Source: an uncultured Lachnospiraceae bacterium
GTDB taxonomy: Bacteria; Bacillota; Clostridia; Lachnospirales; Lachnospiraceae
DNA: 16,865 bases
Direction: 5' to 3'
NCBI GenBank assembly: GCA_900555195.1
Contig: USKC01000026.1
Span: 1 to 16,865 of the forward strand
Shown: positions 6,660 to 13,504 of the stretch, one piece after another
Layout of the letters: each line of letters begins with the position of its first letter
Numbering within the stretch: the first letter of the stretch is position 1
Program-made: the position numbers and the translations under genes
Notes under the pieces: model-generated
What the model was told of the DNA's origin: nothing
The model's database searches: none
What the model saw: the letters and a program-made list of their open reading frames with translations, nothing else

Positions 6660-6872
6660 ATGGCAAAGAAACAGATCGAAATTCGCATTTACAAAGATGG
6701 GACGATACAGTCGGAAACCCATGGGATTAAGGGAAGGAAATGTATGGATTACATGGAAGTTCTTCAGGAACTACTGCAGGCCCGGATTACGGATTCGGAA
6801 TTCACGCCGGAATACCTGCAAACGGATATCGAAGATGAAGAAATAGAGACGGTGATGGTGGAGGAAGGTTGA
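6660..6872 (+). CDS. DUF2997-like small protein
   Basis: A 70-aa soluble acidic protein. Its first 45 residues match the DUF2997 pattern as I know it: a beta strand IEIRIYKDGTI (6-16), then a GIKGRKC motif with Cys28, then an amphipathic helix (MDYMEVLQELLQ). The tail is Glu/Asp rich (DIEDEEIETVMVEEG). In other bacteria DUF2997 proteins tend to sit beside DUF1257 and a Ycf46-like AAA+ protein, and both occur downstream here, which supports the call. ATG 6651 is in frame but directly abuts AAAGG, leaving no spacer; ATG 6660 has AAGG at 6647-6650 (9 nt) and gives the usual MAKKQIEI start. The next gene begins 1 nt after the stop. Function unknown. Confidence 0.7.
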   Translation: MAKKQIEIRIYKDGTIQSETHGIKGRKCMDYMEVLQELLQARITDSEFTPEYLQTDIEDEEIETVMVEEG

Positions 6873-6873
6873 G

Positions 6874-7824
6874 ATGGGAATCTCCGGAAAAGGAAAGGCA
6901 TGGGACAGGAAGCATTCAATCTGGTGCGCGGTGATATTGACTTTGGGCGGGCTAAGGCTGCTGTGGCTTTATTGCATGCAGATCGGCTCGATGATGCAAA
7001 TCATAAATACCACTTTTTTAAGCGGTATCTTTCCGGTAGATATGGCGATGCGTGTGCTGGACATAGCCTTGATTGCGGTGTTCCTGTGGAACGCCTGGAG
7101 GGCGAAGTGGAAAGAGATGCAGCTGCGCGGCGTGATCTTACTGGCAGCCTGTTTGCTGTTGGAATTTCCTACATTTATTTTTTCTATGCCAGCTGAAATG
7201 TGGAGCAGCTGGGCGTATCGTGTAAGCAGCTGGAACGTAATCAGCATTCCATGGCTTTTGGTTTCCGTTGTGTTGGCTGTGCTTTTATATGATACATGGC
7301 AGCGCAGGGAAGAGGTATTGATCAGAAGAGCTTTTTGGGAGGGCGGAACGAAAGAAACGATGGCGGATGCGCCAGATCAGACGAAACAAGACAGTCATGA
7401 CAGCCTTCCGGAAAGGCATGGATTTGCAGCAGGGGAGGGCCACAAAACAGAGAAGAATGCAGTAGCAGATTCAGACGGTATAAGGGAGGAAAAGCAGGAT
7501 TCCTGGACGCGGGAAGAATCTTTGATGCAGGAAATTGCTCAAGAGAGCAGGGAAATGCCTGTATATGCAGGTGAAGATAGGGCCCTTGATGTGAATCGCT
7601 GTACGGAAGAGGAATTTGCCTCTCTTCCCGGCATATCGGCAGCGGCGGCTAAGAGGATGGTTGGCCTGAGACAGAAGGAAGGGGAATTCACTTCTGTGGA
7701 CGACTTCATCATGAAGGCAGGGATTAAGCCCCATTTTGCGGCACAGCTCATTCCCAGGCTGACCGCATCCAGAAGCGAGAGGGTCAGAACGGTAAAAAGT
7801 GGGGGGCGGAAGTTGGATATATGA
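6874..7824 (+). CDS. Membrane protein with C-terminal ComEA-like helix-hairpin-helix domain
   Basis: The 316-aa protein begins with about four hydrophobic segments (about 16-34, 59-75, 86-104, 122-141). A long hydrophilic, probably disordered linker follows (142-236), then an HhH domain (about 238-296): LDVNRCTEEEFASLPGISA, then QKEGEFTSVDDFI and AGI. This domain follows the ComEA pattern (DINTA..EL..LPGI...A..I...R...G.F.S..DL). ComEA itself is an external DNA receptor with one membrane anchor, so this arrangement differs. With an even number of helices and a basic N terminus the HhH would be cytoplasmic. The protein ends SGGRKLDI, nearly the same as the end of the AAA+ protein in this cassette. 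GAGGAAGG (6861-6868) overlaps the end of the DUF2997-like gene, so translation is probably coupled. Confidence 0.8.
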   Translation: MGISGKGKAWDRKHSIWCAVILTLGGLRLLWLYCMQIGSMMQIINTTFLSGIFPVDMAMRVLDIALIAVFLWNAWRAKWKEMQLRGVILLAACLLLEFPTFIFSMPAEMWSSWAYRVSSWNVISIPWLLVSVVLAVLLYDTWQRREEVLIRRAFWEGGTKETMADAPDQTKQDSHDSLPERHGFAAGEGHKTEKNAVADSDGIREEKQDSWTREESLMQEIAQESREMPVYAGEDRALDVNRCTEEEFASLPGISAAAAKRMVGLRQKEGEFTSVDDFIMKAGIKPHFAAQLIPRLTASRSERVRTVKSGGRKLDI

Positions 7825-7868
7825 GTGGCAGGGAATTTGCCTGACAGTAGGAAAGGAAGGAGAGAAAA

Positions 7869-8483
7869 ATGGGAAAAAAATCTGCGTTGCCGCAAAAAAG
7901 CGTTCAATGGAAGATAAAGAACAGCATCTGGCTCATCGCGCTCCTGCTGGTACTGGTGTTGATCATCTTTTATTACGTCTTTGAAGCGGAATATGAAATA
8001 GAGTATTTGTTAGGTATCAGCCTGTTTGGATGGTGTCCGGATGTTCTTCTTCTATATGCGGCTATATGGGGCGTGTCTTTTGCAGTATACCGCCAGAAAG
8101 AGATGCTGTGGATGGGGATAGGCGATCTTCTGTGGGGACAGCTTACCGTGATCGTCCATGGGCAATATGGATTTTCTAATTTAATGTTTTGGCGTGAGTT
8201 TTTTGATGTTCCTTTTCTGTATGCGCTTATGTATTGGTTCGGTGTCCTTGCCAATTCTGTCTTGGCGGTACATATCTGGAAGCGGTTTCTGAAGCAGAGG
8301 GCCTATGTGGAGACGGAAGGGTATAAAAAGGAACATGAAACGGAGCAGGAAGAGAAAAGGAAGCGGATCGTACGCGCGCTGTCTGAGGGCAGGAACCCAG
8401 AACATGTCGGGGAAAAACGTAGAAATGCCGGTTCTGATTCTTCTGCCTGGAATGCAGCGGCACGGGAGAAACGGAAGAAATAG
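7869..8483 (+). CDS. Four-helix membrane protein with basic cytoplasmic tail, unknown function
   Basis: I do not recognise this 204-aa protein. Hydrophobic segments are at about 19-38, 48-74, 80-98 and 112-137. A strongly charged tail follows (about 138-204) with EEKRKRIVRALSEGRNPEHV and a terminal REKRKK. The charge pattern places both ends in the cytoplasm. It follows the HhH membrane protein by 44 nt and has AAGGAG (7857-7862) with 6-nt spacing, so it is well translated and part of the same unit. Its conserved-looking aromatic residues lie in and near the helices (FGWCPD, LLWGQ, HGQYGF, FWREFFD). It may form a membrane complex with the preceding gene product, an inference from adjacency only. 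Confidence 0.8.
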   Translation: MGKKSALPQKSVQWKIKNSIWLIALLLVLVLIIFYYVFEAEYEIEYLLGISLFGWCPDVLLLYAAIWGVSFAVYRQKEMLWMGIGDLLWGQLTVIVHGQYGFSNLMFWREFFDVPFLYALMYWFGVLANSVLAVHIWKRFLKQRAYVETEGYKKEHETEQEEKRKRIVRALSEGRNPEHVGEKRRNAGSDSSAWNAAAREKRKK

Positions 8484-8545
8484 GGTTTGAAGAGCGAAAA
8501 CAGCCTTAGACAGGAGTTTGTTTTACCGTCGAACCGCAGCGCAAG

Positions 8546-8553
8546 AAGGAGGG
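8546..8553 (+). promoter_or_regulatory. Ribosome binding site that selects ATG 8560
   Basis: AAGGAGGG lies 6 nt before ATG 8560. An upstream in-frame ATG at 8518 would put this site inside the coding region, so the shorter start is preferred. Confidence 0.7.
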
Positions 8554-8559
8554 ACACAT

Positions 8560-9171
8560 ATGAAGCTCAGGGTACACCGCATCCTATATCATACTTCCGC
8601 AGAAGGGATGGGAAACAGAAGCTGTATCTGGGTGCAGGGCTGCCGCCGCCGCTGTCCGGGCTGTATGGCGGTAAAGACCTGGGAGCCCTCTGGCGGATTC
8701 GCCATGGACACAGAGGAGATCATGAACCGGATCGCGGCCCAGGAAGGCCTGGAGGGCGTGACTTTTCTGGGAGGGGAGCCCTTTGAACAGGCGGAGGCTT
8801 TGGGCGAGGTCGCATTTTTCTGCCGTCAAAAAGGGTTGTCCGTTATTTCCTTTACCGGCTATACCCTGGAAGAATTAAAGAAAGCGGATATCCGTGGAGC
8901 GGCTAAGCTGCTGCAAAATATCGATCTGCTGATCGACGGGCCGTATATTGAGGAAAAAAGGGATTTTTCACGGCCCTGGGTGGGCTCTTCCAACCAGAGA
9001 TATCTATTTCTGACGGACAGGTACTGCCTGGAGGATGTGATGCGGGAGAAAAATCGGGTGGAAGTGCGTATGAAGAAGGATGGAAGCATTCTTCTCAACG
9101 GGATGGCGGACTTTCGGAAGTTGTACCTGAAAACTGGCGAAGAGGAAAAGATGGAGGACGCCGGAGAATAG
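8560..9171 (+). CDS. NrdG-like radical SAM activase (4Fe-4S single cluster protein)
   Basis: A 203-aa radical SAM protein of the NrdG / pyruvate-formate-lyase-activase class. The cluster motif GCRRRCPGC supplies Cys28, Cys32 and Cys35 (CX3CX2C), preceded by the family-typical WVQGC. LGGEPFEQ is the GGE motif that binds S-adenosylmethionine, and LLIDGPYIEEKRD is the later NrdG-like motif. NrdG proteins install a glycyl radical on NrdD, but no NrdD or other glycyl-radical enzyme is in this window. The protein is also longer than the short E. coli NrdG, with about 40 extra C-terminal residues rich in Lys and Glu. Its position inside the AAA+/DUF1257 cassette suggests a different target. ATG 8560 was chosen over 8518 because of its ribosome site. 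Confidence 0.85.
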   Translation: MKLRVHRILYHTSAEGMGNRSCIWVQGCRRRCPGCMAVKTWEPSGGFAMDTEEIMNRIAAQEGLEGVTFLGGEPFEQAEALGEVAFFCRQKGLSVISFTGYTLEELKKADIRGAAKLLQNIDLLIDGPYIEEKRDFSRPWVGSSNQRYLFLTDRYCLEDVMREKNRVEVRMKKDGSILLNGMADFRKLYLKTGEEEKMEDAGE

Positions 9172-9268
9172 AGACACATGTCCAGCCACAAAGAGATAGG
9201 GATGGACAAAAGGCGCTCTATCGAACGCAAGGGAGCCGAACGGAAAACAGATGGAAAGGGGAAGACAA

Positions 9269-10906
9269 ATGCAGTTTGATGAAAAAATTGTGAGGGAACT
9301 GGCCAATCTTTTGAAAGCGCGGTTTCCTTATATTTATATCTCCACATGGGAGGAAGAGCGGGCGTTGGAACTGATCCGCTATACTGCGACGGAGGAGCGT
9401 TTCGTCCGTACGAAGAGGGAAGTGTTTGTATGGAGCCAGACAGCGGGGATCGTGGATGAAAAAGGAAAAAGTATCGGGGACACGCAGAACCCGCAGCGGG
9501 CGATCGAATACATCCGGCGCTGCGGCGTACACTCCGTATTCGTGATGAAGGATTTCCATGTCTATTTCGGCGTGAACAACCGGCCGCCGGAATACGGGAT
9601 CATACGCAGCCTCAGAGACGCGATCATCGATATCCGTGACGGGGAAGCAAAAAAGAACGTGATCTTTGTCTCCCCCACGCTGCTGATCCCATCCGATATG
9701 CAGAAGGAAATCTCCATCTTTGATTTCCCGCTGCCAGGGGAAACAGAGATCCGGGATAAGCTGGAGGAAATGATCGAACAGAACGCGGGTATGACCGTAC
9801 TTTTGGAGGAACAGGGGAAGCGGCAGCTGGTGAAGGCGGCCCTGGGCCTGACGCTTCAGGAGGCGGAGAACGCGTTTGCCCGGGCGATCGTGGACAAAGG
9901 ACGCCTGGATGAAGACAGCCTTCAGATTATTTTTGAAGAGAAGAACCAGGTTATCAAGAAAACGGGAATCCTGGAATTCGTTAAGAGCGACATGAACATC
10001 AAGGATGTGGGCGGCCTGGAGAACATGAAGCGCTGGCTGGAGAAGAGGAACAATTCCTGGCTGGACATGGCAAAGGAATATAACCTGCCTGCACCGAAGG
10101 GGATGCTGATCACCGGCGTGCCTGGCTGCGGAAAGAGCCTGACTGCCAAGGCAGCCAGCGCCATGTGGAAGTTGCCCCTGCTGAAGCTGGATATGGGCCG
10201 GATCTTCAGCGGGATCGTGGGCAGCTCGGAGGAGAACATGCGCCGGGCGATCGCTACAGCGGAGGCAGTCTCCCCTTCCGTCCTGTGGGTGGATGAGATC
10301 GAAAAGGGACTGGGCGGCCTATCCGGCGGTTCCGGAGGGGATTCCGGGACGACCACCCGCGTATTCGGCACGTTCCTGACCTGGATGCAGGAAAAGAAAG
10401 CGCCGGTATTCGTTCTGGCTACGGCCAACAACATCCAGGGCCTGCCGCCGGAACTGCTGCGCAAGGGGAGGTTTGACGAGATCTTTTTCGTGGATCTGCC
10501 TACGGAACGGGAACGTAAAGAGATTTTCCGTGTGCACCTGGAAAAGCGGTTGACCAGCGACTACCTGAGGAAAAGGCTCACCATAGACAACGCGCTCCTG
10601 GAACACTTGGCGGAGATTTCCGAGGGATTTGTGGGAGCGGAGATCGAGCAGGCGGTGATCACGGCCCTGTATGAGGCTTTCTTCAATCAAAGGCCGCTGG
10701 AACTTACGGATCTGGAATATGCCATCCAGAATACGGTACCTCTGTCTGTGACACAGAAGGAGCAGATTGTGGCCCTGCGCAACTGGGCGAACGTGCGCGC
10801 GGTAGCGGCTACGGCCAAGGAAGATATGAAAGAATATGCGAAAGCGGCAGAGGGGGACGACGGAGACGTGAGTGCCAGCCGCGGAGGGCGTACCCTGGAC
10901 TTTTGA
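9269..10906 (+). CDS. AAA+ ATPase, Ycf46-like
   Basis: A 545-aa protein with one full AAA+ module of the classical FtsH/Cdc48-like type and a long N-terminal domain. The latter (about 1-240) begins with YIYISTWEEERAL, as in Ycf46-family proteins. From this start the AAA+ motifs are Walker A GVPGCGKS (Lys289), Walker B VLWVDEIEK (Asp342, Glu343), sensor 1 ATANN (Asn387) and the arginine-finger region LLRKGRFDE (398 and 401). The sensor-2-like helix is EGFVGAEIEQ (452-461), and a glycine-rich loop lies at 349-360. All ATPase residues are intact, so it should be an active hexameric remodelling ATPase. It has no protease domain or membrane helix. It ends SRGGRTLDF. ATG 9251 is in frame, but AGGGGA (9257-9262) points to ATG 9269. 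Confidence 0.88.
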   Translation: MQFDEKIVRELANLLKARFPYIYISTWEEERALELIRYTATEERFVRTKREVFVWSQTAGIVDEKGKSIGDTQNPQRAIEYIRRCGVHSVFVMKDFHVYFGVNNRPPEYGIIRSLRDAIIDIRDGEAKKNVIFVSPTLLIPSDMQKEISIFDFPLPGETEIRDKLEEMIEQNAGMTVLLEEQGKRQLVKAALGLTLQEAENAFARAIVDKGRLDEDSLQIIFEEKNQVIKKTGILEFVKSDMNIKDVGGLENMKRWLEKRNNSWLDMAKEYNLPAPKGMLITGVPGCGKSLTAKAASAMWKLPLLKLDMGRIFSGIVGSSEENMRRAIATAEAVSPSVLWVDEIEKGLGGLSGGSGGDSGTTTRVFGTFLTWMQEKKAPVFVLATANNIQGLPPELLRKGRFDEIFFVDLPTERERKEIFRVHLEKRLTSDYLRKRLTIDNALLEHLAEISEGFVGAEIEQAVITALYEAFFNQRPLELTDLEYAIQNTVPLSVTQKEQIVALRNWANVRAVAATAKEDMKEYAKAAEGDDGDVSASRGGRTLDF

Positions 10907-10922
10907 CGAGGAGGATGAAAAG

Positions 10923-11420
10923 ATGTCTTTGACGATTACTTTAACGAGCGTGTTGGTGGGCGTAGCCGTTACAGCGGCCACGGGAAGCAGCGTGCTGGGC
11001 TTGAGCAAGCTGATGGACCGGTTCTGCAAGGATGAAACGCAAGAGGAAGAGCAGGAGGAATACGAACCGATCCTGACCCGTTTCAGCAACGGAGATCTGC
11101 TCCGGAAGACCCTGCGGGAGCATGGGATCGAGACGGAACTTATGGAGAACGGAGAGATCCTGATGGAAAGCTCTTATGGGAAGCTGCGTTTCTATAAGGA
11201 AGGCGGTGAGGATGCCTATTGGGTGCTGCCCTATGACCTGAAGGACCCGCAGAAGGTGCTGGAGGACATGGAAGAGCTGGATGAGGAATATATGGAGAAC
11301 GTGCAGACCTTCACCTACAATGGCCTGAAGGAACGATTGAAGGGAAGGACAGATCTGGAACTGGAATCGGAAGAAGTGCTGGAGGATAACACGATCCTTC
11401 TGACGCTGACGGTAAACTGA
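10923..11420 (+). CDS. DUF1257 (Ycf35-like) protein with N-terminal membrane segment
   Basis: The 165-aa protein starts with a hydrophobic stretch (about 3-28), probably one membrane anchor. An acidic linker follows (36-48), then a domain (about 49-165) that follows the DUF1257/Ycf35 layout: TRFSNGDLLRKTLREHGIE (52-70), a central beta region, and a final helix-strand unit from about 128 (TYNGLKERLKGRT) ending in LLTLTV. In cyanobacteria and algal plastids Ycf35 and Ycf46 are conserved proteins of unclear function; finding this domain 16 nt after a Ycf46-like ATPase supports both calls. Ycf35 proteins are usually soluble and shorter, so the membrane anchor is unusual. AGGAGG (10909-10914) sets ATG 10923 with 8-nt spacing. 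Confidence 0.75.
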   Translation: MSLTITLTSVLVGVAVTAATGSSVLGLSKLMDRFCKDETQEEEQEEYEPILTRFSNGDLLRKTLREHGIETELMENGEILMESSYGKLRFYKEGGEDAYWVLPYDLKDPQKVLEDMEELDEEYMENVQTFTYNGLKERLKGRTDLELESEEVLEDNTILLTLTVN

Positions 11421-11500
11421 TTTCAAGGAAGAGCAAGGGAAAGGCGTTTTCGTGCTTTCTGATTATGTATGCGCGCCAAAACGTGCAGATAGGAGTGACA

Positions 11501-12403
11501 ATGAAAATAAAAAGAACAGGAATTTTGCTGTTTGCCATCATGCTGCTTTTGACCGGCTGTGGAAGGGGCAGCACAGCGGCAAATGACGAATCCTTTGTAG
11601 GGCAGATCGGTGAAATGGATCTGCAGGATGCCGGCCTTGGAGAAGAAGAGGCCGCTTCGGAAACTGTAAATGCTGCGGACGAGGAAACGGAGACGGAAAT
11701 GGCAGCGGAAGCTGTGACGGACGAGACGGCAGAGGAAGATGCGGCGGCCGGGATGGCAGAACCGGGAACGGGAGCGGAGACGGCAGCAGGAGAGACGGAA
11801 GGCGTGAGCCTGGAAAATGTGGACTGGGAAGGGCTTGCGATAAAAAGAGGGGATCTGTTCTATCCGTTCGATTCGGTTTCTGTATACGGGAAATACGGAA
11901 TTTGGGCGGATGAGGAAGATCAGATCCTGATTTTGTCGAAGTCTGGCGGGGATGAACTCGTTACATTTGAGGACGTCCCATATTATGAATATGAACCGGT
12001 GGAGAAATACTACTGTGTGCCGATGAAATTTGCAGAAGACATGGAAGGGCTGCGGGTGGATGACATGCAGGAGGAACCGAGGGATCTGGTCATGGAACGA
12101 GGCTCCATCGTCGAGGAAGTGCGGGAAGGGGATTTACTGACTGCCTATGAGCTGGTAAACGGACGGCTGATAGGGGATAAGGATCAGGTATATACTCTTG
12201 GATATTATGAGGGAACGGCATATAAGGAAGTGGAAGTGAGCTGTAACGCGATCTGCTTCTATAATGATGAAGCATTTATGACAGGCAGTTGGGATACCTT
12301 GCAAGTGATCAAAACCAGGGAAGGGTATTTCCAGGTTGATTACAGTGTGTTGGAACCTGGATATTATAGAATGGATCATAAGATTTTCCAGGTGGTGGAA
12401 TAA
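11501..12403 (+). CDS. Lipoprotein with acidic linker, unknown function
   Basis: The 300-aa protein has a clear type II signal peptide: KIKR, a hydrophobic core, and the lipobox LLTGC with lipidated Cys20. An extended Ala/Glu/Thr-rich acidic linker follows (about 21-105), then a globular extracellular domain (about 106-300) rich in Tyr, Asp and Glu, including YGKYGIWADEEDQILIL and PYYEYEPVEKYYCVPMKF. I recognise no family. ATG 11501 is chosen because AGGAG (11491-11495) is 5 nt upstream and the signal peptide starts there. It follows the DUF1257 gene by 80 nt with no terminator seen, so it may be a seventh gene of the cassette, placing a surface component beside the membrane proteins. No clear terminator follows. 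Confidence 0.8.
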   Translation: MKIKRTGILLFAIMLLLTGCGRGSTAANDESFVGQIGEMDLQDAGLGEEEAASETVNAADEETETEMAAEAVTDETAEEDAAAGMAEPGTGAETAAGETEGVSLENVDWEGLAIKRGDLFYPFDSVSVYGKYGIWADEEDQILILSKSGGDELVTFEDVPYYEYEPVEKYYCVPMKFAEDMEGLRVDDMQEEPRDLVMERGSIVEEVREGDLLTAYELVNGRLIGDKDQVYTLGYYEGTAYKEVEVSCNAICFYNDEAFMTGSWDTLQVIKTREGYFQVDYSVLEPGYYRMDHKIFQVVE

Positions 12404-12579
12404 CTGCTTCAAGACCCGTGGGCTTTTCGGGCTGTGACAAGGTTTGGATAATGTACCCAACAGGCCGATGCTCATGTGACGCTTCATTGCTGGTTTATAA
12501 TCTTTTTGCCTTTGTTTCCCAAACAATGTTGCGCTTTATCGCTTGGGTCCCCGGCGGTTCCTGAAGGATTTTTACCTGT
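12404..12579. other. Convergent intergenic region without a recognised gene
   Basis: These 176 nt between the lipoprotein stop and the stem-loop at 12580 carry no ORF with a ribosome site. A short CCCG/CGGG pairing (12415-12418 with 12428-12431) is too weak to call a terminator. Confidence 0.4.
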
Positions 12580-12614
12580 AGAAAGGACATCGGCATGACA
12601 CCGATGTCCTTTCT
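12580..12614 (-). terminator. Perfect 14-bp stem-loop downstream of the transglutaminase gene
   Basis: AGAAAGGACATCGG (12580-12593) and its exact complement (12601-12614) enclose a 7-nt loop, 16 nt past the - strand stop codon. The position fits a terminator between two convergent genes, but neither strand has a U tract after the stem. It may act as an mRNA 3' stabiliser or a factor-assisted terminator instead. Confidence 0.5.
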
Positions 12615-12630
12615 GCGCATAAAAATCGGT

Positions 12631-13383
12631 CTAAAACCAGGGATGCATATAGGGCGCAGGTTCAGGGCCGCAGTAGAGGCCATAGGCATCGCTGATCCAA
12701 TATGTGCCGTTCACATTAATGCGGCACCACTGATGGGAATACTGATTTTCATTCACATGTTCATACGGGATGCCGAGAATGTTCAGACAGAGCCCGGTGG
12801 CGCGGGTACAGCCCGCACAGGACGCGGTGCCGAGGATAAAATAGCCATAAGGGTCATTGTAATGAGGGGTGGACATGGAGTATCCCATCCCGCTGTCAAA
12901 CAGGTTCCGGATGGAAACGGTAATGCCATAGATTTGTTCTTCCAGAGGGAGCCCGATGTAAGGAGCCACCAGATTCAGGGCTGCCTGATAGGCGAGGGCA
13001 AATTCCTCATCCGTCATACGCTTTTTCAGGCTGGAATAGTTGGCCAACTGATCAATAGGAACCGGTTGGAATGCTTCCTCCGCGCTTGGAACATTTTCCA
13101 TTTCTGCTGCGGGGAGATCGACAGAGACAGCGATCCCATCCACTATTTCTCCAGGCTGTGCGTCTGGCGCAGGGAATCTTCCTTCAGCCATTCCATAATT
13201 GAGATAATGGTTTAACAAAGCCTGTGCATCCGTTCCGCAGCTGGCGGCCACGTCGGGGTAGGCCGCTGCATAAAAAGCCGGATCAAACTGTGCGGCGCTG
13301 GCAGGAAGCGCCACTGTGCCGGACAAAAGGACGATGGCACACAGGACGGATGAAAAAATGGAAATACTCTTTCTTTTTGACAT
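12631..13383 (-). CDS. Secreted transglutaminase-like protein with one N-terminal repeat module
   Basis: The 250-aa exported protein has a type I signal peptide (KRK, hydrophobic core, likely cleavage after LPASAA near residue 31). Residues about 32-71 form one FDPAFYAAAYPDVAASCGT...HYLNYGMAEGRFP unit, a module known from repeats in Clostridia surface proteins. The rest is a transglutaminase-like cysteine-hydrolase fold with a visible triad: Cys189 (in SCAGCTRA), His218 (in SHQWCRI) and Asp232 (in WISDAY). It could cleave or crosslink cell-wall or extracellular peptides. Further cysteines (49, 192, 199, 220, 238) may form disulfides. AAAGGGGG (13393-13400 on this strand) precedes ATG 13383 by 9 nt. 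It is the only - strand gene in the window. Confidence 0.85.
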   Translation of the reverse strand: MSKRKSISIFSSVLCAIVLLSGTVALPASAAQFDPAFYAAAYPDVAASCGTDAQALLNHYLNYGMAEGRFPAPDAQPGEIVDGIAVSVDLPAAEMENVPSAEEAFQPVPIDQLANYSSLKKRMTDEEFALAYQAALNLVAPYIGLPLEEQIYGITVSIRNLFDSGMGYSMSTPHYNDPYGYFILGTASCAGCTRATGLCLNILGIPYEHVNENQYSHQWCRINVNGTYWISDAYGLYCGPEPAPYMHPWF

Positions 13384-13403
13384 AATAGGAATCCCCCTTT
13401 CTT

Positions 13404-13458
13404 TATCCGTTTGGCCAATGGGCCAAGCGGATAGTTTAAAGCGGCTTTACAGCCGTTT
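13404..13458 (-). promoter_or_regulatory. Two tandem hairpins in the 5' leader of the transglutaminase gene
   Basis: The first stem is 13 bp with one G-U pair (13404-13416 with 13421-13433, loop of 4). The second stem is 13439-13446 with 13451-13458, including one G-U pair. The sequence CCGTTTGGC occurs at 13407-13415 and again at 13454-13462, linking the two. Neither is followed by a U tract. They occupy most of the roughly 90-nt leader and could control translation or mRNA life. Confidence 0.4.
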
Positions 13459-13485
13459 GGCAGCTTTCTAATTACACTATAGCAT
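13457..13485 (+). promoter_or_regulatory. Possible + strand promoter overlapping the - strand one
   Basis: TTGGCA (13457-13462), 17 bp, TAGCAT (13480-13485): 5/6 and 4/6 matches. It would transcribe the gene-free stretch up to the hairpin at 13688-13711. Confidence 0.25.
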
Positions 13486-13504
13486 CCTGAAATAAAGAAT
13501 ACAA
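13476..13504 (-). promoter_or_regulatory. Promoter for the transglutaminase-like gene
   Basis: On the - strand, TTGTAT (13504-13499) lies 17 bp before TATAGT (13481-13476). The -10 is a 5/6 match and the -35 a weak one. It gives a leader of about 90 nt containing two hairpins. Confidence 0.45.

Noticed and set aside
9178..9279. 33-aa basic ORF between the radical SAM and AAA+ genes
   Set aside because: The nearest GGAG is 12 nt away, the ORF overlaps the AAA+ start, and its composition looks like chance reading of purine-rich DNA.
12595..13215. 206-aa + strand ORF opposite the transglutaminase-like gene
   Set aside because: The - strand gene has a signal peptide, catalytic triad and ribosome site; the + strand frame starts in the 3' stem-loop and matches no family.
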